The notes under the pieces: generated by a model
What the model saw: only the letters and a program-made list of their open reading frames with translations
The model's database searches: none
What the model was told of the DNA's origin: nothing
Origin: JAKVKY01 sp964293585
GTDB taxonomy: Bacteria > Bacillota > Negativicutes > Acidaminococcales > Acidaminococcaceae
Assembly: GCA_964293585.1 (NCBI GenBank)
Contig: CAXYYS010000022.1
Location: 1 to 31,596 of the forward strand
Direction: 5' to 3'
Length of the DNA stretch: 31,596 bases
Made by a program: the position numbers and the translations under genes
In this document: piece after piece, positions 1-7,869 of the stretch
How positions within the stretch are numbered: position 1 is the stretch's first letter
Layout: each line of letters starts with the position of its first letter

Positions 1-35
1 CGGGAAAGCAGCGTCCGGAAAGACTGGTAGTTTAC

Positions 36-608
36 ATGCGGGAGAAACTGATTACTGCTACCATTGAACTTATCAATAAGCACGGGCTCAAATTTACCAT
101 GGACGAACTGGCGGCCCTGGTACATGTCAGCAAGCGTTCCCTGTACGAAGAATTCGCTTCCAAGACCGAGCTTATCGGTGCCGTGTGCCAGTATATCATC
201 GGCAACCTGGAAAAACAGGAAGAAAAGCTTCTGGCTAATGAAGATTTGCCCCTGCAGCAAAAGGTAGTTCTTTTGTTAACAGTCCGTCCCGGCGAGGTGG
301 AAAATTTTGACAAGGATGTCTACGAAGATATCCGTATCTCGTATCCGGAATTCTGGCGGGAGATTGAACAGGCCCGTAATGACCGTTTATTACGGCTGGA
401 GAAAATTTTTGATGCTGCGGTGGCGGCAGGGATCGTCCGGCCGCTGAACATAAAGATACTGAACAAATTATTTGTGGACACGCTGGATATTTTCGATTCC
501 TATAAATTTTTAAGCAGCAACAACCTGACGTATAAAAGCACGGTGGACACGCTGCTGGATATTTTCTTCTACGGTCTGCTGACGGACAAAGGCCGGCAAA
601 AAAAGTAA
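36..608 (+). CDS. TetR/AcrR family transcriptional regulator
   Basis: A 190-residue protein with the TetR layout. The N-terminal helix-turn-helix lies at about residues 5-45 (TMDELAALVHVSKRSLYEEF, the typical recognition helix followed by a YxxF-like element), then a helical ligand/dimer domain runs to the end. Such proteins are usually ligand-released repressors of nearby efflux or metabolic genes; no target gene is visible because the left neighbour is outside the window. The reading frame is open from the window edge to this ATG, so the true start could lie upstream. A GGAAAG at 17-22 can serve this ATG. The effector cannot be inferred. Confidence 0.85.
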   Translation: MREKLITATIELINKHGLKFTMDELAALVHVSKRSLYEEFASKTELIGAVCQYIIGNLEKQEEKLLANEDLPLQQKVVLLLTVRPGEVENFDKDVYEDIRISYPEFWREIEQARNDRLLRLEKIFDAAVAAGIVRPLNIKILNKLFVDTLDIFDSYKFLSSNNLTYKSTVDTLLDIFFYGLLTDKGRQKK

Positions 609-620
609 GCATAAAAATTA

Positions 621-657
621 AAATCCTGCACTCACGCTCTGAAGTGCAGGATTTTTT
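621..657 (+). terminator. Bidirectional intrinsic terminator between convergent tetR-like and Rrf2 genes
   Basis: Stem AAATCCTGCACT pairs with AGTGCAGGATTT around a short loop and is followed by a T run on the plus strand. The matching A run on the left gives a T run on the minus strand. It lies between two convergent genes and can end both transcripts. Confidence 0.85.
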
Positions 658-684
658 ATGGGATTTTACATTTTGTCCGTAGTT

Positions 685-1128
685 TTAAATTACATAATCG
701 CCGCCGTGTTTTTGCTGGTAGCGTTTTACCAGATCGGCCAGCGTGATGTTGTCCACCACGTTGTTCACCGCTTCCTCAATCTTGGTCCACACTTCCAGGG
801 TCACACAGTCCTTCATGAACACGCAGGATTCCTCGCCGTCCAGACAGGCCACCGGCGCCAGGCTGCCTTCCGTGGTGCGCAGGATATCGCCTACCGTATA
901 CGCCTCGGGGGATTTGGCTAACTTGTAACCACCCTGGGCGCCCCGGGCGCTGATTACAAAACCGCCCCGGCTGAGCTGGGTAATGATTTGCTCCAGGTAC
1001 TTGTCGCTGATCAGCTGCCGTTTAGAAACGGACCGGAGCGGGATGAACTCGCCCTTATCGTGCAGGGCCAGGTCTAACATCAGGCGCAGGGCGTACCGCC
1101 CTTTTGTAGAAATTTTCGTGATAATCAC
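685..1128 (-). CDS. Rrf2 family regulator with IscR-like cysteine triad
   Basis: A 147-residue winged-helix regulator of the Rrf2 family. It opens with the family signature ISTKGRYALRLMLDLA and carries the wing segment RGAQGGYKLAK at about residues 62-72. Three cysteines (C95, C102, C108) sit in the loop before the C-terminal helix, with spacing close to the cluster ligands of IscR. This suggests a [2Fe-2S]-sensing regulator rather than the single-cysteine CymR type; that is inference. The start is uncertain. The GTG used here follows its AAAGG too closely, and the family normally begins a few residues later, where no standard start codon exists. No iscS/iscU genes are adjacent. Confidence 0.85.
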   Translation of the reverse strand: MIITKISTKGRYALRLMLDLALHDKGEFIPLRSVSKRQLISDKYLEQIITQLSRGGFVISARGAQGGYKLAKSPEAYTVGDILRTTEGSLAPVACLDGEESCVFMKDCVTLEVWTKIEEAVNNVVDNITLADLVKRYQQKHGGDYVI

Positions 1129-1286
1129 CTTTCCGTTCTTTAAATTTTTACTTACTCGTGCTATATCATTTTATTGTATTTTACTATGAATTAGGCAAAA
1201 AAGCAAATTCTCACCATAAGAAATTGTAGCCTCTTTGTGACAAAATGGTATATTTTTTGTGTTTTTCAACAAAGTTAAAGAATTTG

Positions 1287-1295
1287 TGTTATAAT
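1287..1295 (+). promoter_or_regulatory. Extended -10 promoter of the DUF3298 gene
   Basis: TGTTATAAT forms an extended -10 (TGnTATAAT) 34 bases before the ATG at 1329. No convincing -35 hexamer is seen, as is usual for this promoter type. Confidence 0.6.
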
Positions 1296-1328
1296 TAAGT
1301 TAGTTCAAAAAAATATGGAGGTGTGGTT

Positions 1329-2147
1329 ATGAAATTGTCCAAGAAGATATTAACTGGTCTGGTAATGGCGGCTCTGGCCGTAGGTATTTCTGCAACCGCC
1401 ATGGCGGCTGAAGTTAAGGAAGATACCGTCAAGGTTGGCAATATACATCTGATGAGCCCTATCGTTGAAAAGAGCAAGGGCGGCGCGGCCGTAGATCTGG
1501 CTGTAACCAACGACCTGAGCGTGAACACTATAAATACGCTGCAAGGCGTAATTGCCTTTAAGCATGTTAGTGCTCCGGCTCCGCTGACGGTTGCCGATTT
1601 TGCTAAGAATAAACCCAACTCTATCGAGAGTACCAAAAAGAATATTAAGGATCTGGCTGAGTATACCAGCACGAACTTGAAGAAACAAGAAACCGAAGTT
1701 AAGGCCACCAAGCCTTATACCGTTTCCGGTTCTTATAAGGTCAAGGATTCTACGGATAATACTCTGTCGGTGGTACAATATTTTAACACTTATACCGGCG
1801 GTGCTCACAGCAACACCCAGGAATATGCCGGCACCTACGATTTAAAGACCGGCAAGAAGTTAACCCTGGCTGATCAATTTGAAGCCGGCGCTAACTATAA
1901 GGAACGTCTGATGACCCTGATTGGGATCCAATCCCGTGCCATCGCCCGCATCCAGACTAATATTACCGGCAAGAAGGTAGCTCCGGTTGCTCCCAAGTCC
2001 ATCACCGGCAACGAAAAATATTATATTGACGGCAAGGATGCTTCTATCGTTGTCTTCTATAATCCCGGCGAGATTGCTCCCATTGCTGCAGGTGGACAGG
2101 AGTTCTCCTTTGGCATCGACACTATCGGGGACATCATGAAACTGTAA
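1329..2147 (+). CDS. Secreted DUF4163/DUF3298 (RsiV-like extracytoplasmic domain) protein
   Basis: About 272 residues. An N-terminal signal peptide (KKILTGLVMAALAVG, cleavage near AMAAE) is followed by a domain resembling DUF4163 and then DUF3298, with the hallmark TYTGGAHSN and YDLKTGKKLTLADQF segments and a C-terminal YYIDGKDASIVVFYNPGEI. The same pair forms the extracytoplasmic part of RsiV, the lysozyme-binding anti-sigma factor of Bacillus; here there is no cytoplasmic anti-sigma domain and no sigma gene nearby, so it is an exported protein of unknown ligand. The ATG at 1329 is chosen over the GTG at 1323 because GGAGGTG (1317-1323) is well spaced from it. It is expressed alone from an extended -10 promoter and closed by the 2218-2252 terminator. 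Confidence 0.85.
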   Translation: MKLSKKILTGLVMAALAVGISATAMAAEVKEDTVKVGNIHLMSPIVEKSKGGAAVDLAVTNDLSVNTINTLQGVIAFKHVSAPAPLTVADFAKNKPNSIESTKKNIKDLAEYTSTNLKKQETEVKATKPYTVSGSYKVKDSTDNTLSVVQYFNTYTGGAHSNTQEYAGTYDLKTGKKLTLADQFEAGANYKERLMTLIGIQSRAIARIQTNITGKKVAPVAPKSITGNEKYYIDGKDASIVVFYNPGEIAPIAAGGQEFSFGIDTIGDIMKL

Positions 2148-2217
2148 AATTAGCTGCCAGTTTTGACAGACCGGCCCAAATTTGGCGTGGAAGTTTGACC
2201 AGTCGGTACAAATTTTT

Positions 2218-2252
2218 AATAGCGCTGCTCTTTTTAGGGCAGCGCTATTTTG
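2218..2252 (+). terminator. Intrinsic terminator of the DUF3298 gene
   Basis: AATAGCGCTGCTCT pairs with AGGGCAGCGCTATT over a TTTT loop, followed by TTGT. It lies 70 bases after the stop codon and just before repeat R1. Confidence 0.8.
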
Positions 2253-2257
2253 TATTG

Positions 2258-2575
2258 CATCCGGACGGGAGTATTTTTGTTTCCACCGGCGTATGTGCCA
2301 GTGGCTGCGACTGGCAACAGGTACAGAATGGCAGTGGCTGCAAGCTCTACGCGCAATACTCCAGAATGCTGTTTTAGTGGCCGGCTCAGCTGCTCCGCAC
2401 AGGTTTTGCTGCGCAAAACTGGGTGCTCCGCGACGCTGCGCCAACCTACTAAAACTACGCATTCTTCCGATGCGCGTCTCGCTTGCAGCCACTGTCAATT
2501 GTTGTTGCTGCGTCGCAGCCGCTATTTACATATCGCATACGGCTCACAGAAGCACTCCCGTCCTGGTATATATAC
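2258..2575. repeat. Interspersed palindromic repeat R1 (long-hairpin subtype)
   Basis: This copy fills most of the 500-base gap between two genes. The left end (CCGGACGGGAGTATTTTTGT then TTCCACCG) is the inverted partner of the right end (reverse complement reads CCAGGACGGGAGTGCTTCTG then TGAGCCGTATGC). Inside, an imperfect inverted repeat of about 53 bases pairs 2331-2383 with 2441-2493 (CAGTGGCTGCAAGC against GCTTGCAGCCACTG). The apex is a perfect hairpin, GTTTTGC-TGC-GCAAAAC (2403-2419). The inner 160 bases differ from copy R5 at about three positions. Both strands are open for long stretches, but no ribosome site supports a protein. It resembles a non-autonomous mobile or structured intergenic repeat; the family name is unknown to me. 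Confidence 0.85.
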
Positions 2576-2613
2576 ATAAAATAGCATACATAGTTTTTTT
2601 ATGAGCAAATTTG

Positions 2614-2622
2614 TGTTAAAAT
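2614..2622 (+). promoter_or_regulatory. Extended -10 promoter of the 123-residue protein
   Basis: TGTTAAAAT (TGnTAAAAT) lies 30 bases before the ATG at 2652, directly after repeat R1. No good -35 is visible. Confidence 0.5.
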
Positions 2623-2651
2623 AAGGCTAACAACTTTGCAGGAGGAAAATT

Positions 2652-3023
2652 ATGGATCCGAAAGAAATTGACAGGGAGTATCATCACTATCTGGATAAAT
2701 TCCAAAAGGATGCGGAGCTGGGTTCTTTGCTGAACCGCATTACCTACCAGGAACTGTTCAACGAAAAATTCCTGAAGGAAAACAGCCAGTTTAAATCTTT
2801 GGATGAGCTGACCGCCAAGGGCGGCTTTGGTATCGTGAACCTGGGCGAGGTGGAAAAGCTGAACCAGGACAAATGGAATCAGTATATTGCGGCGAACACC
2901 AACGGTCTGGCCTGGTTCCAGTTTGGCAAGCTGGCCATGATTGAGTGGATGAAAACGGTAATCGCGCTCCTTGCGGAAGCCAAGAAGAAACATATCAAGA
3001 TTGATTTGAAAAACATTAAGTAA
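2652..3023 (+). CDS. Hypothetical cytoplasmic protein (123 residues)
   Basis: I do not recognise the family. The protein is charged and mostly helical in appearance, with no signal peptide or membrane segment. A central AKGGFGIVNLGEVEKLN and an aromatic patch (NGLAWFQFGKLAMIEWMKTV) precede a lysine-rich tail. A strong ribosome site (GGAGGAAAATT before the ATG) and ordinary codon use support it as real. It is transcribed alone, after repeat R1 and before a terminator-like hairpin, and it is not clearly linked to the permease that follows. Confidence 0.75.
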   Translation: MDPKEIDREYHHYLDKFQKDAELGSLLNRITYQELFNEKFLKENSQFKSLDELTAKGGFGIVNLGEVEKLNQDKWNQYIAANTNGLAWFQFGKLAMIEWMKTVIALLAEAKKKHIKIDLKNIK

Positions 3024-3026
3024 GAT

Positions 3027-3075
3027 TGGCGGCGACAGGTAGTGTGTTAGCAACAAGACCTGGCGCCATTTTTTT
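3027..3075 (+). terminator. Terminator-like hairpin between the hypothetical gene and the AEC permease
   Basis: CAGGT pairs with ACCTG and GGCG with CGCC with a small bulge, then a run of seven T follows. The loop is long (about 17 bases). It could be a partial terminator allowing some read-through into the permease 13 bases later. Confidence 0.55.
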
Positions 3076-3087
3076 GGAGAGGTAAAT

Positions 3088-4035
3088 ATGGCTGCGGTTT
3101 TACATTCGTTTGAAGGTATCTTAACCATCCTGATTATCATCCTGACCGGCTTTTTCCTTTCTAAAAAGGGCTGGTTCAGCGATGACAGCGTCAGCCTGAT
3201 TTCCCGGCTGGTGACCAACGTGACGCTGCCCACCTACATGATGAGCATGCTGCTGGCCAGCTTTACCCGGGACAGCCTGCTGCATCTGGTGCACGGTCTG
3301 CCCATCCCGGTGCTGTCCATGACCATCGGTTACTGCATGGGACATCTGGTGGCGCGGCTCATCCATGTGCATCCGGCCCGGCGGGGCATCTTCAGTTCGG
3401 TCTTTTTCCTGTCTAACACTATTTTTATCGGCCTGCCTTTAACCCTGGCGCTCTTTGACGAAAGCGCGGTGCCCTCCGTGATGGTTTATTACATGGCCAA
3501 CACCACTTTCTTCTGGGTGCTGGTGGCCCACGATATTGCCGTGGACGGCCAGGGCGGGATTGCGCCGCCGCTTTTAAGCATGAAGACTTTAAAAAGCGTC
3601 ATCAGTCCGCCGCTCTTAGGTTTTATTTTCGGCGTGCTGTTTTTACTGCTGGGCTGGACTTTGCCGCAGCCGATCCTTAAAGCTTTTAAATATATCGGCG
3701 GCATGACCACGCCGCTGGCCATGATCTTTATCGGTATCGCCATCAGCAAATATCGCTGGGCCGATATCCATCTGGACAGGGAAGTGGTCTTAGCGGTGTT
3801 GGGACGTTATGTCTTTTCGCCGCTGCTGGTGCTGGCCCTGGTGCCGTTTTTCCCGGTACCTGTTTTGATGAAACAGGTCTTCGTCATGCTGGCAGCCATG
3901 CCGGCCATGACCAATACTTCCATCGTGGCCAAATATTATGGCGCTGATTATCAGTACGCGGCCATGCTGACGGTGATTACCACTTGTCTGGCCATCGTGG
4001 TGATACCTTTCTATATGTGGGTGCTGCAGGGATAA
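3088..4035 (+). CDS. AEC family permease (auxin efflux carrier / malonate-malate type)
   Basis: A 315-residue integral membrane protein with about ten hydrophobic segments in two five-helix halves, the normal size and layout of the AEC family. Typical features are the N-terminal ILTGFFLSKKGWFSDDSVS loop, the helix-breaking SNTIFIGLPL in the first half, and the matching PAMTNTSIVAKYYGAD near the C-terminus. AEC proteins export or import organic anions such as malate or malonate; the substrate cannot be told here. GGAGAGG at 3076-3082 precedes the ATG. No enzyme genes are coupled to it. The next gene has its own promoter. Confidence 0.9.
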   Translation: MAAVLHSFEGILTILIIILTGFFLSKKGWFSDDSVSLISRLVTNVTLPTYMMSMLLASFTRDSLLHLVHGLPIPVLSMTIGYCMGHLVARLIHVHPARRGIFSSVFFLSNTIFIGLPLTLALFDESAVPSVMVYYMANTTFFWVLVAHDIAVDGQGGIAPPLLSMKTLKSVISPPLLGFIFGVLFLLLGWTLPQPILKAFKYIGGMTTPLAMIFIGIAISKYRWADIHLDREVVLAVLGRYVFSPLLVLALVPFFPVPVLMKQVFVMLAAMPAMTNTSIVAKYYGADYQYAAMLTVITTCLAIVVIPFYMWVLQG

Positions 4036-4036
4036 G

Positions 4037-4150
4037 CGAACACGCCGCGTATAAACGAACACACCATTAAAATAGACGAACAAAGTTTTATTTTACCCCT
4101 TGACAAACGAACATGTTTGTTTTATTATAGTTATAACAAACAAACGTTTA
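4037..4150 (+). promoter_or_regulatory. Promoter of the LysM gene with a palindrome in the spacer and repeated CGAAC motifs
   Basis: A near-consensus promoter is present: TTGACA (4100-4105), 17 bases, TATTAT (4123-4128). The spacer holds an 18-base near-palindrome (4105-4122, centred on AACATGTT, one mismatched pair) that should sterically block polymerase when bound. CGAAC also occurs at 4037, 4056, 4077 and 4108, spaced 19, 21 and 31 bases. The half site resembles that of Gram-positive LexA (CGAAC), but the two half sites are separated by 2 bases rather than 4, so LexA control is only a possibility. Confidence 0.65.
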
Positions 4151-4166
4151 AAAGGAGTGAGCGAAT

Positions 4167-4478
4167 ATGAAAAAACTTTTGCTTGCTATCTTAATAGGTA
4201 TCATCTGCAGCATGAACTTTTCTTTTGCGAACGTGCTGGCAGGCACCACTTATAAGCAGCAGGTGGTCATTGTGCACAGCGGGGATACGTTGTGGAACAT
4301 TGCCCAGGATTGGACGGATAAGGATGAGGATGTGCGGGACGTGATCGACCGTATCGTGGTGGCGAATAAATTAGCCAGCGCCTCTGCCGTTACCGCCGGC
4401 CAAAAATTAATCGTGCCCGTACGCAGCGAACAAGCCAACGATTTAATGATGGTGGCTGCTGCGAAGGAAAAGAAATAA
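4167..4478 (+). CDS. Small exported/anchored LysM protein, YneA-like
   Basis: 103 residues. One N-terminal hydrophobic segment (LLLAILIGIICSMNFSF) serves as signal or anchor, and a single LysM domain follows (VVIVHSGDTLWNIAQDW ... AGQKLIVPV, residues about 32-88). LysM binds N-acetylglucosamine in peptidoglycan. Size and layout match YneA, the SOS-induced division inhibitor of Bacillus, which normally sits beside lexA; lexA is not in this window. AAAGGAG precedes the ATG. The strong promoter with a palindrome in its spacer implies tight repression. A wall-binding protein is well supported; the division-inhibitor role is inference. Confidence 0.8.
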   Translation: MKKLLLAILIGIICSMNFSFANVLAGTTYKQQVVIVHSGDTLWNIAQDWTDKDEDVRDVIDRIVVANKLASASAVTAGQKLIVPVRSEQANDLMMVAAAKEKK

Positions 4479-4586
4479 AGGTTTCGCCGGAATTTGTGCG
4501 GACCAAAAAATTGTCGCGGACAAATTTATAATTTACTAAAGACTTGGTTTCCCCCAAGTTATCGCCCTGCTGTGCGGGGCCAAAAT

Positions 4587-4617
4587 AAAAACAGGCTCGA
4601 GGCGAGCCTGTTTTTTT
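4587..4617. terminator. Bidirectional intrinsic terminator
   Basis: ACAGGCTCG pairs with CGAGCCTGT, with A-rich left flank and a T run on the right. It lies between the LysM gene and the convergent GluQ-RS gene. The 110 bases before it (4479-4586) hold no gene that I can support. Confidence 0.8.
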
Positions 4618-4672
4618 ATGCGTTGGTAAATTTTGCCGTAAGTAAATTTTTGCTGCGGCAAATTTTATTCGT

Positions 4673-5602
4673 TTAAACTTCTGCCGGTACCACGATATCT
4701 TGCGTGGGCAGTTTGGCAGGGTCAAAGACGGCGGCCAGCTCGGCGGCGGTTAACGCTTCCGGTTTATCTAACTGGCCGGCCAGGTAGCCTAAATAACCGA
4801 TGACCTGCTGCGGCTGGGGGAATCTGGCTTTGACCGTGCTCATATCTGCGGCCAGGTCCCGTTTGGCTAAACGTTCGCCGGCGGCGTTAATTAACAGCGG
4901 CAGATGGAAAAAGTCCGGCGCCGCAAAATCCAAAGTAGTAAATAAATATTTTTGCAGGGGCGCGGAAGTTAATAAATCCTGGCCCCGCACGATTTCTGTC
5001 ACGCCCATCAGGCCGTCGTCCACGGTCATGGCCAGCTGGTAGGCCCACACGCCGTCGCTGCGCTGGATGATAGCGTCGCCCCAGTCCCGGGCTAAATTTA
5101 AGGCGCAGGCGCCGTAATGTTTATCGGTCACAGACCAGACAGCGTCCGGCACAATCACGCGCAGCGCCGGGGAACGCTCTAAAAGTTTGTGTGCTACCTG
5201 GTCCGGGGTTAAATGCCGGCAAGTGCCTGGATAGATGGCCCGGCCGTCACTGGCATGGGGCGCCTGGGCGGCGTGAATTTCCGCCCGGCTGCAAAAACAG
5301 GGATAGGTTAAGCCGGCGGCCCGGAGTTTTTCCGCATACTGCTCGTAAATCCGGTTGCGGTCGCTCTGCCAGACGATGGCATTATCGTTGTCAAACGGCA
5401 GGCCCAGCCATTGTAAATCTTCAATGATCTGGTAGGCAAAAGACTTGGGGCAGCGCAGAGGATCCAGGTCCTCGATGCGCAGCAGAATCCGGCCGCCTTT
5501 ACTTTTGGCCCGCACCCAGGCTAGGAGCCCGGCGTATAAATTCCCCAGGTGCATACGCCCGCTGGGGCTGGGAGCAAAACGCCCCACATAAGATGTGTCC
5601 AT
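4673..5602 (-). CDS. gluQ: Glutamyl-queuosine tRNA(Asp) synthetase (GluQ-RS)
   Basis: 309 residues, a paralogue of the GluRS catalytic core without the anticodon-binding domain. It activates glutamate and attaches it to queuosine at position 34 of tRNA(Asp). The class I HIGH-like motif is MHLGN (GRFAPSPSGRMHLGNLYAG, residues 8-26), with IEDLDPLR after it. A KMSKS-like loop reads RLAKRD. Zinc ligands CFC near residue 103 and YPGTC near residue 124 match the GluQ type. The queuosine pathway itself is not in the window. The start at 5602 gives the expected N-terminus; its ribosome site (AAGTGGTG) is weak. Confidence 0.93.
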   Translation of the reverse strand: MDTSYVGRFAPSPSGRMHLGNLYAGLLAWVRAKSKGGRILLRIEDLDPLRCPKSFAYQIIEDLQWLGLPFDNDNAIVWQSDRNRIYEQYAEKLRAAGLTYPCFCSRAEIHAAQAPHASDGRAIYPGTCRHLTPDQVAHKLLERSPALRVIVPDAVWSVTDKHYGACALNLARDWGDAIIQRSDGVWAYQLAMTVDDGLMGVTEIVRGQDLLTSAPLQKYLFTTLDFAAPDFFHLPLLINAAGERLAKRDLAADMSTVKARFPQPQQVIGYLGYLAGQLDKPEALTAAELAAVFDPAKLPTQDIVVPAEV

Positions 5603-5726
5603 AAATTCACCACTTTCTTACTAAATATTTTAGCATATCTGGCGAGGATGTTGTATAATAAACTTAGGTTATCTGTATCTTATCGCCAATTTTTAGAGAA
5701 TATTTTATGTAGATGAGGTGATTATG

Positions 5727-7121
5727 ATGAGTGACGAGGAAATGAAGAAAGCTCAGGAAGCTGCGGCAGACGCGGCTCAAAACGCAGAGAATAAGGCGGA
5801 AGCAGCTGCGGAAGGTGTTAAACAGGCGGCGGAAGAGGCTGCCAAGACGGCGGACACAGCTCAAGCTGAGACCGAAGCCAAGGCAGAAGGCGCTGCGGAA
5901 GAAGTTAAGCAGGAAGGCCGCGTGAAAGACGAACAGGCCCTGAAAGATATTGATCTGGACTGGGAGTCCGAAAAGGTTTGCCGCTGGGCGGCAGCTCGTG
6001 CCGGCGTGATTGTTATCGTGCCGTTTTTAGGCAGCATGGCCCTCATCGCCAACGAAATTTATATGATCAGCCGTCTGGCAGATTTGCGGGGCATCACCCT
6101 GGGTGAAGGTGCCGTAGCCGGACTTTTGGGCGGTTTGGGCGCTACCTTTGTGGGCCAGACCGTGATGACCATTATTCCTTTTGCACCTATCCAGGTGCCG
6201 CTGGCTGTTTCCATCACGTACGGCGTGGGCAAAGCTGCCACTGCCTGGCTTAAGGCCGGCCATCCGGAGAACGTGGCCGCCTTTAGGGAAATTTTTGAAA
6301 AAGCCCGCAAGGAAGGCATGAGCAAGATTGATGAGCTCAAGAATAATCCGGACAAGGATAAACCGTTGGGCGACGAATCCAAAAAATTTAATTTAAAAGA
6401 TATGAAGGACAGCCTGAAAGATTTAAAGAACATGGACCGCAAGGACATGGACGCCAAGGCGAACGAGCTGTTCAACAAGATTAAGGTACAGGCGGATACG
6501 GCAGAAGGTTTGCTGACCAAGACACTGGAAGATCTGAACGTGAATATCCTGGGGCCGCTGAAAGAACACGGCAGCCAGTGGGTAGGCGCCCAAAATCTGG
6601 AAAAGCTTAGCAAGGGCGAGCTGGTTATTCCGTACAGCGAGATTAAACCGCAGGTTATCAAGGCGCTCCAGGGCAGCGAATTTACGCTGCTGGACATCGG
6701 CTTTGAGACGCCGGATAAACTGGCGCTGCTGCTGCAGCACAGCAAGTACGGCACTCTGAAACTGGTGCTGTCGGTGCTGGACTTTTATGTGGGCAGCGAT
6801 GCGGCTAAGGCTAACCTGAAAGTGGAAGATTTTGACATCAGCGATAACGATTTTGCATCCCTGGTCATCGAGACCGTAGGCGACAAACTGATTTATTCTA
6901 TCCTGGACCTGGCCTTTGACAAGATGGAGATGAAGGACAACGGCGTGAAGGCGACCTATGCGGACCGGGTGGTTAGCATCGATTGTCACGAGATGCTTGC
7001 TGCCAGCAAGCTGAGCCAGAAGAAGATGCTGGGGAAATCTTTGCTGGACGTGCTGCATCTGGTTAACCTGACACCGGAACTGGGCGGCTTAAAGCTGAAG
7101 GCCAATGTGAGCCTCAGATAA
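5727..7121 (+). CDS. DUF697-like membrane protein with Ala/Glu-rich N-terminus
   Basis: About 465 residues. The first 75 are Ala/Glu/Lys-rich and likely coiled coil (repeats of AAEEAAK and EAKAEGAAEEV). Residues about 85-175 contain hydrophobic segments of DUF697/YcjF type (RAGVIVIVPFLGSMALIANEIY, then GGLGATFVGQTVMTIIPF). A charged linker (DKDKPLGDESKKFNLKDMKD) and a long soluble C-terminal region of unknown fold follow. DUF697 proteins are often partnered with small GTPases, but none is adjacent. Start ATGs at 5724 and 5727 both follow GAGGTG; a GTG at 5718 overlaps that site and is less likely. The stop lies 20 bases before the next gene, implying an operon. Confidence 0.75.
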   Translation: MSDEEMKKAQEAAADAAQNAENKAEAAAEGVKQAAEEAAKTADTAQAETEAKAEGAAEEVKQEGRVKDEQALKDIDLDWESEKVCRWAAARAGVIVIVPFLGSMALIANEIYMISRLADLRGITLGEGAVAGLLGGLGATFVGQTVMTIIPFAPIQVPLAVSITYGVGKAATAWLKAGHPENVAAFREIFEKARKEGMSKIDELKNNPDKDKPLGDESKKFNLKDMKDSLKDLKNMDRKDMDAKANELFNKIKVQADTAEGLLTKTLEDLNVNILGPLKEHGSQWVGAQNLEKLSKGELVIPYSEIKPQVIKALQGSEFTLLDIGFETPDKLALLLQHSKYGTLKLVLSVLDFYVGSDAAKANLKVEDFDISDNDFASLVIETVGDKLIYSILDLAFDKMEMKDNGVKATYADRVVSIDCHEMLAASKLSQKKMLGKSLLDVLHLVNLTPELGGLKLKANVSLR

Positions 7122-7141
7122 ATTGAGGGGGATACGGCAAG

Positions 7142-7837
7142 ATGGACGAGGGGAAATACGAACGCTTTAAACAAGAGCAGGAGGAACGGCGCCAGAGAAC
7201 GGCAGCTTTGAGGAAAAAGGTGCTGCTGGTACTGGGCATCCTCGTACTCTGTATCATGGGTGCGTTTGGGTATCTATATTTATCTACCAAGATGGAGGTG
7301 GACAGTTTGCCGCCGTCGGGAAAAATTACCGGTACCGCGGCAGCGCCTAAAGGAGCTAAGGATACAGCGGCAGCGCCCGCGCCTACGGGCGACATCCGGC
7401 AGACGCCGGAACCACATGATTATTCCGTGCTGGTGAAAAAGGGCGAGTTTAAGTTGTATTTGTTGGATCACGGTACGCCGGTGGCAGTTTGGCCGGTGGC
7501 GGTAGGCAAGAATGGCGGCCAGAAAGAAAAGACGGGCGACATGAAGACGCCTACGGGCACCTTTGCGGTAAACGAGATTACCAATTCCAGTACCTGGACC
7601 AGAGATTTTCATGACGGCAAAGGTATCGTCAAGAATGCTTACGGTCCCTGGTATATCGGCCTGGATACCAAGGCGCTGAGCCAGGGTAAATGGGACGGTA
7701 TCGGCATTCACGGTTTGCATGACCCCAAGCTGGCGGGTACCAAGACCAGCGAGGGCGGTGTGAGCATGGTGAACGCGGATTTGGAAAAGCTGAAGGCGGT
7801 TATTAAGAACGGGACGAAGGTTACGATTGAGGAGTAG
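7142..7837 (+). CDS. Degenerate L,D-transpeptidase (YkuD) domain protein, predicted catalytically inactive
   Basis: 231 residues: a charged cytoplasmic N-terminus, one membrane helix at about residues 23-45 (VLLVLGILVLCIMGAFGYLY), an Ala/Pro-rich linker, and a YkuD fold from about residue 95 with the expected MKTPTGTFAVNE and IGIHGLHD segments. Canonical enzymes carry a SHGCIRM motif in which Cys attacks the peptidoglycan donor stem. Here the aligned segment is SEGGVSM: His to Glu, catalytic Cys to Gly206, and Arg to Ser208. His190 of the IHG motif remains. It should not form 3-3 crosslinks; a binding or scaffolding role is possible. It is 20 bases after the DUF697-like gene. Confidence 0.88.
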   Translation: MDEGKYERFKQEQEERRQRTAALRKKVLLVLGILVLCIMGAFGYLYLSTKMEVDSLPPSGKITGTAAAPKGAKDTAAAPAPTGDIRQTPEPHDYSVLVKKGEFKLYLLDHGTPVAVWPVAVGKNGGQKEKTGDMKTPTGTFAVNEITNSSTWTRDFHDGKGIVKNAYGPWYIGLDTKALSQGKWDGIGIHGLHDPKLAGTKTSEGGVSMVNADLEKLKAVIKNGTKVTIEE

Positions 7838-7869
7838 CCGTCCGAAGTTTTTAATCAAGTTTAATTTTC

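Noticed and set aside
2258..2575. Retron or other reverse-transcriptase system
   Set aside because: The long hairpin with outer inverted ends recalls a retron RNA, but there is no reverse transcriptase in the window and the element is dispersed in many gaps.
2182..2604. Long plus- and minus-strand reading frames inside repeat R1, similar to frames in R3 and R5
   Set aside because: Both strands are open because the DNA is a GC-rich palindrome. The frames lack ribosome sites, run across repeat borders, and the shared peptide follows DNA identity, with the R3 frame breaking down.
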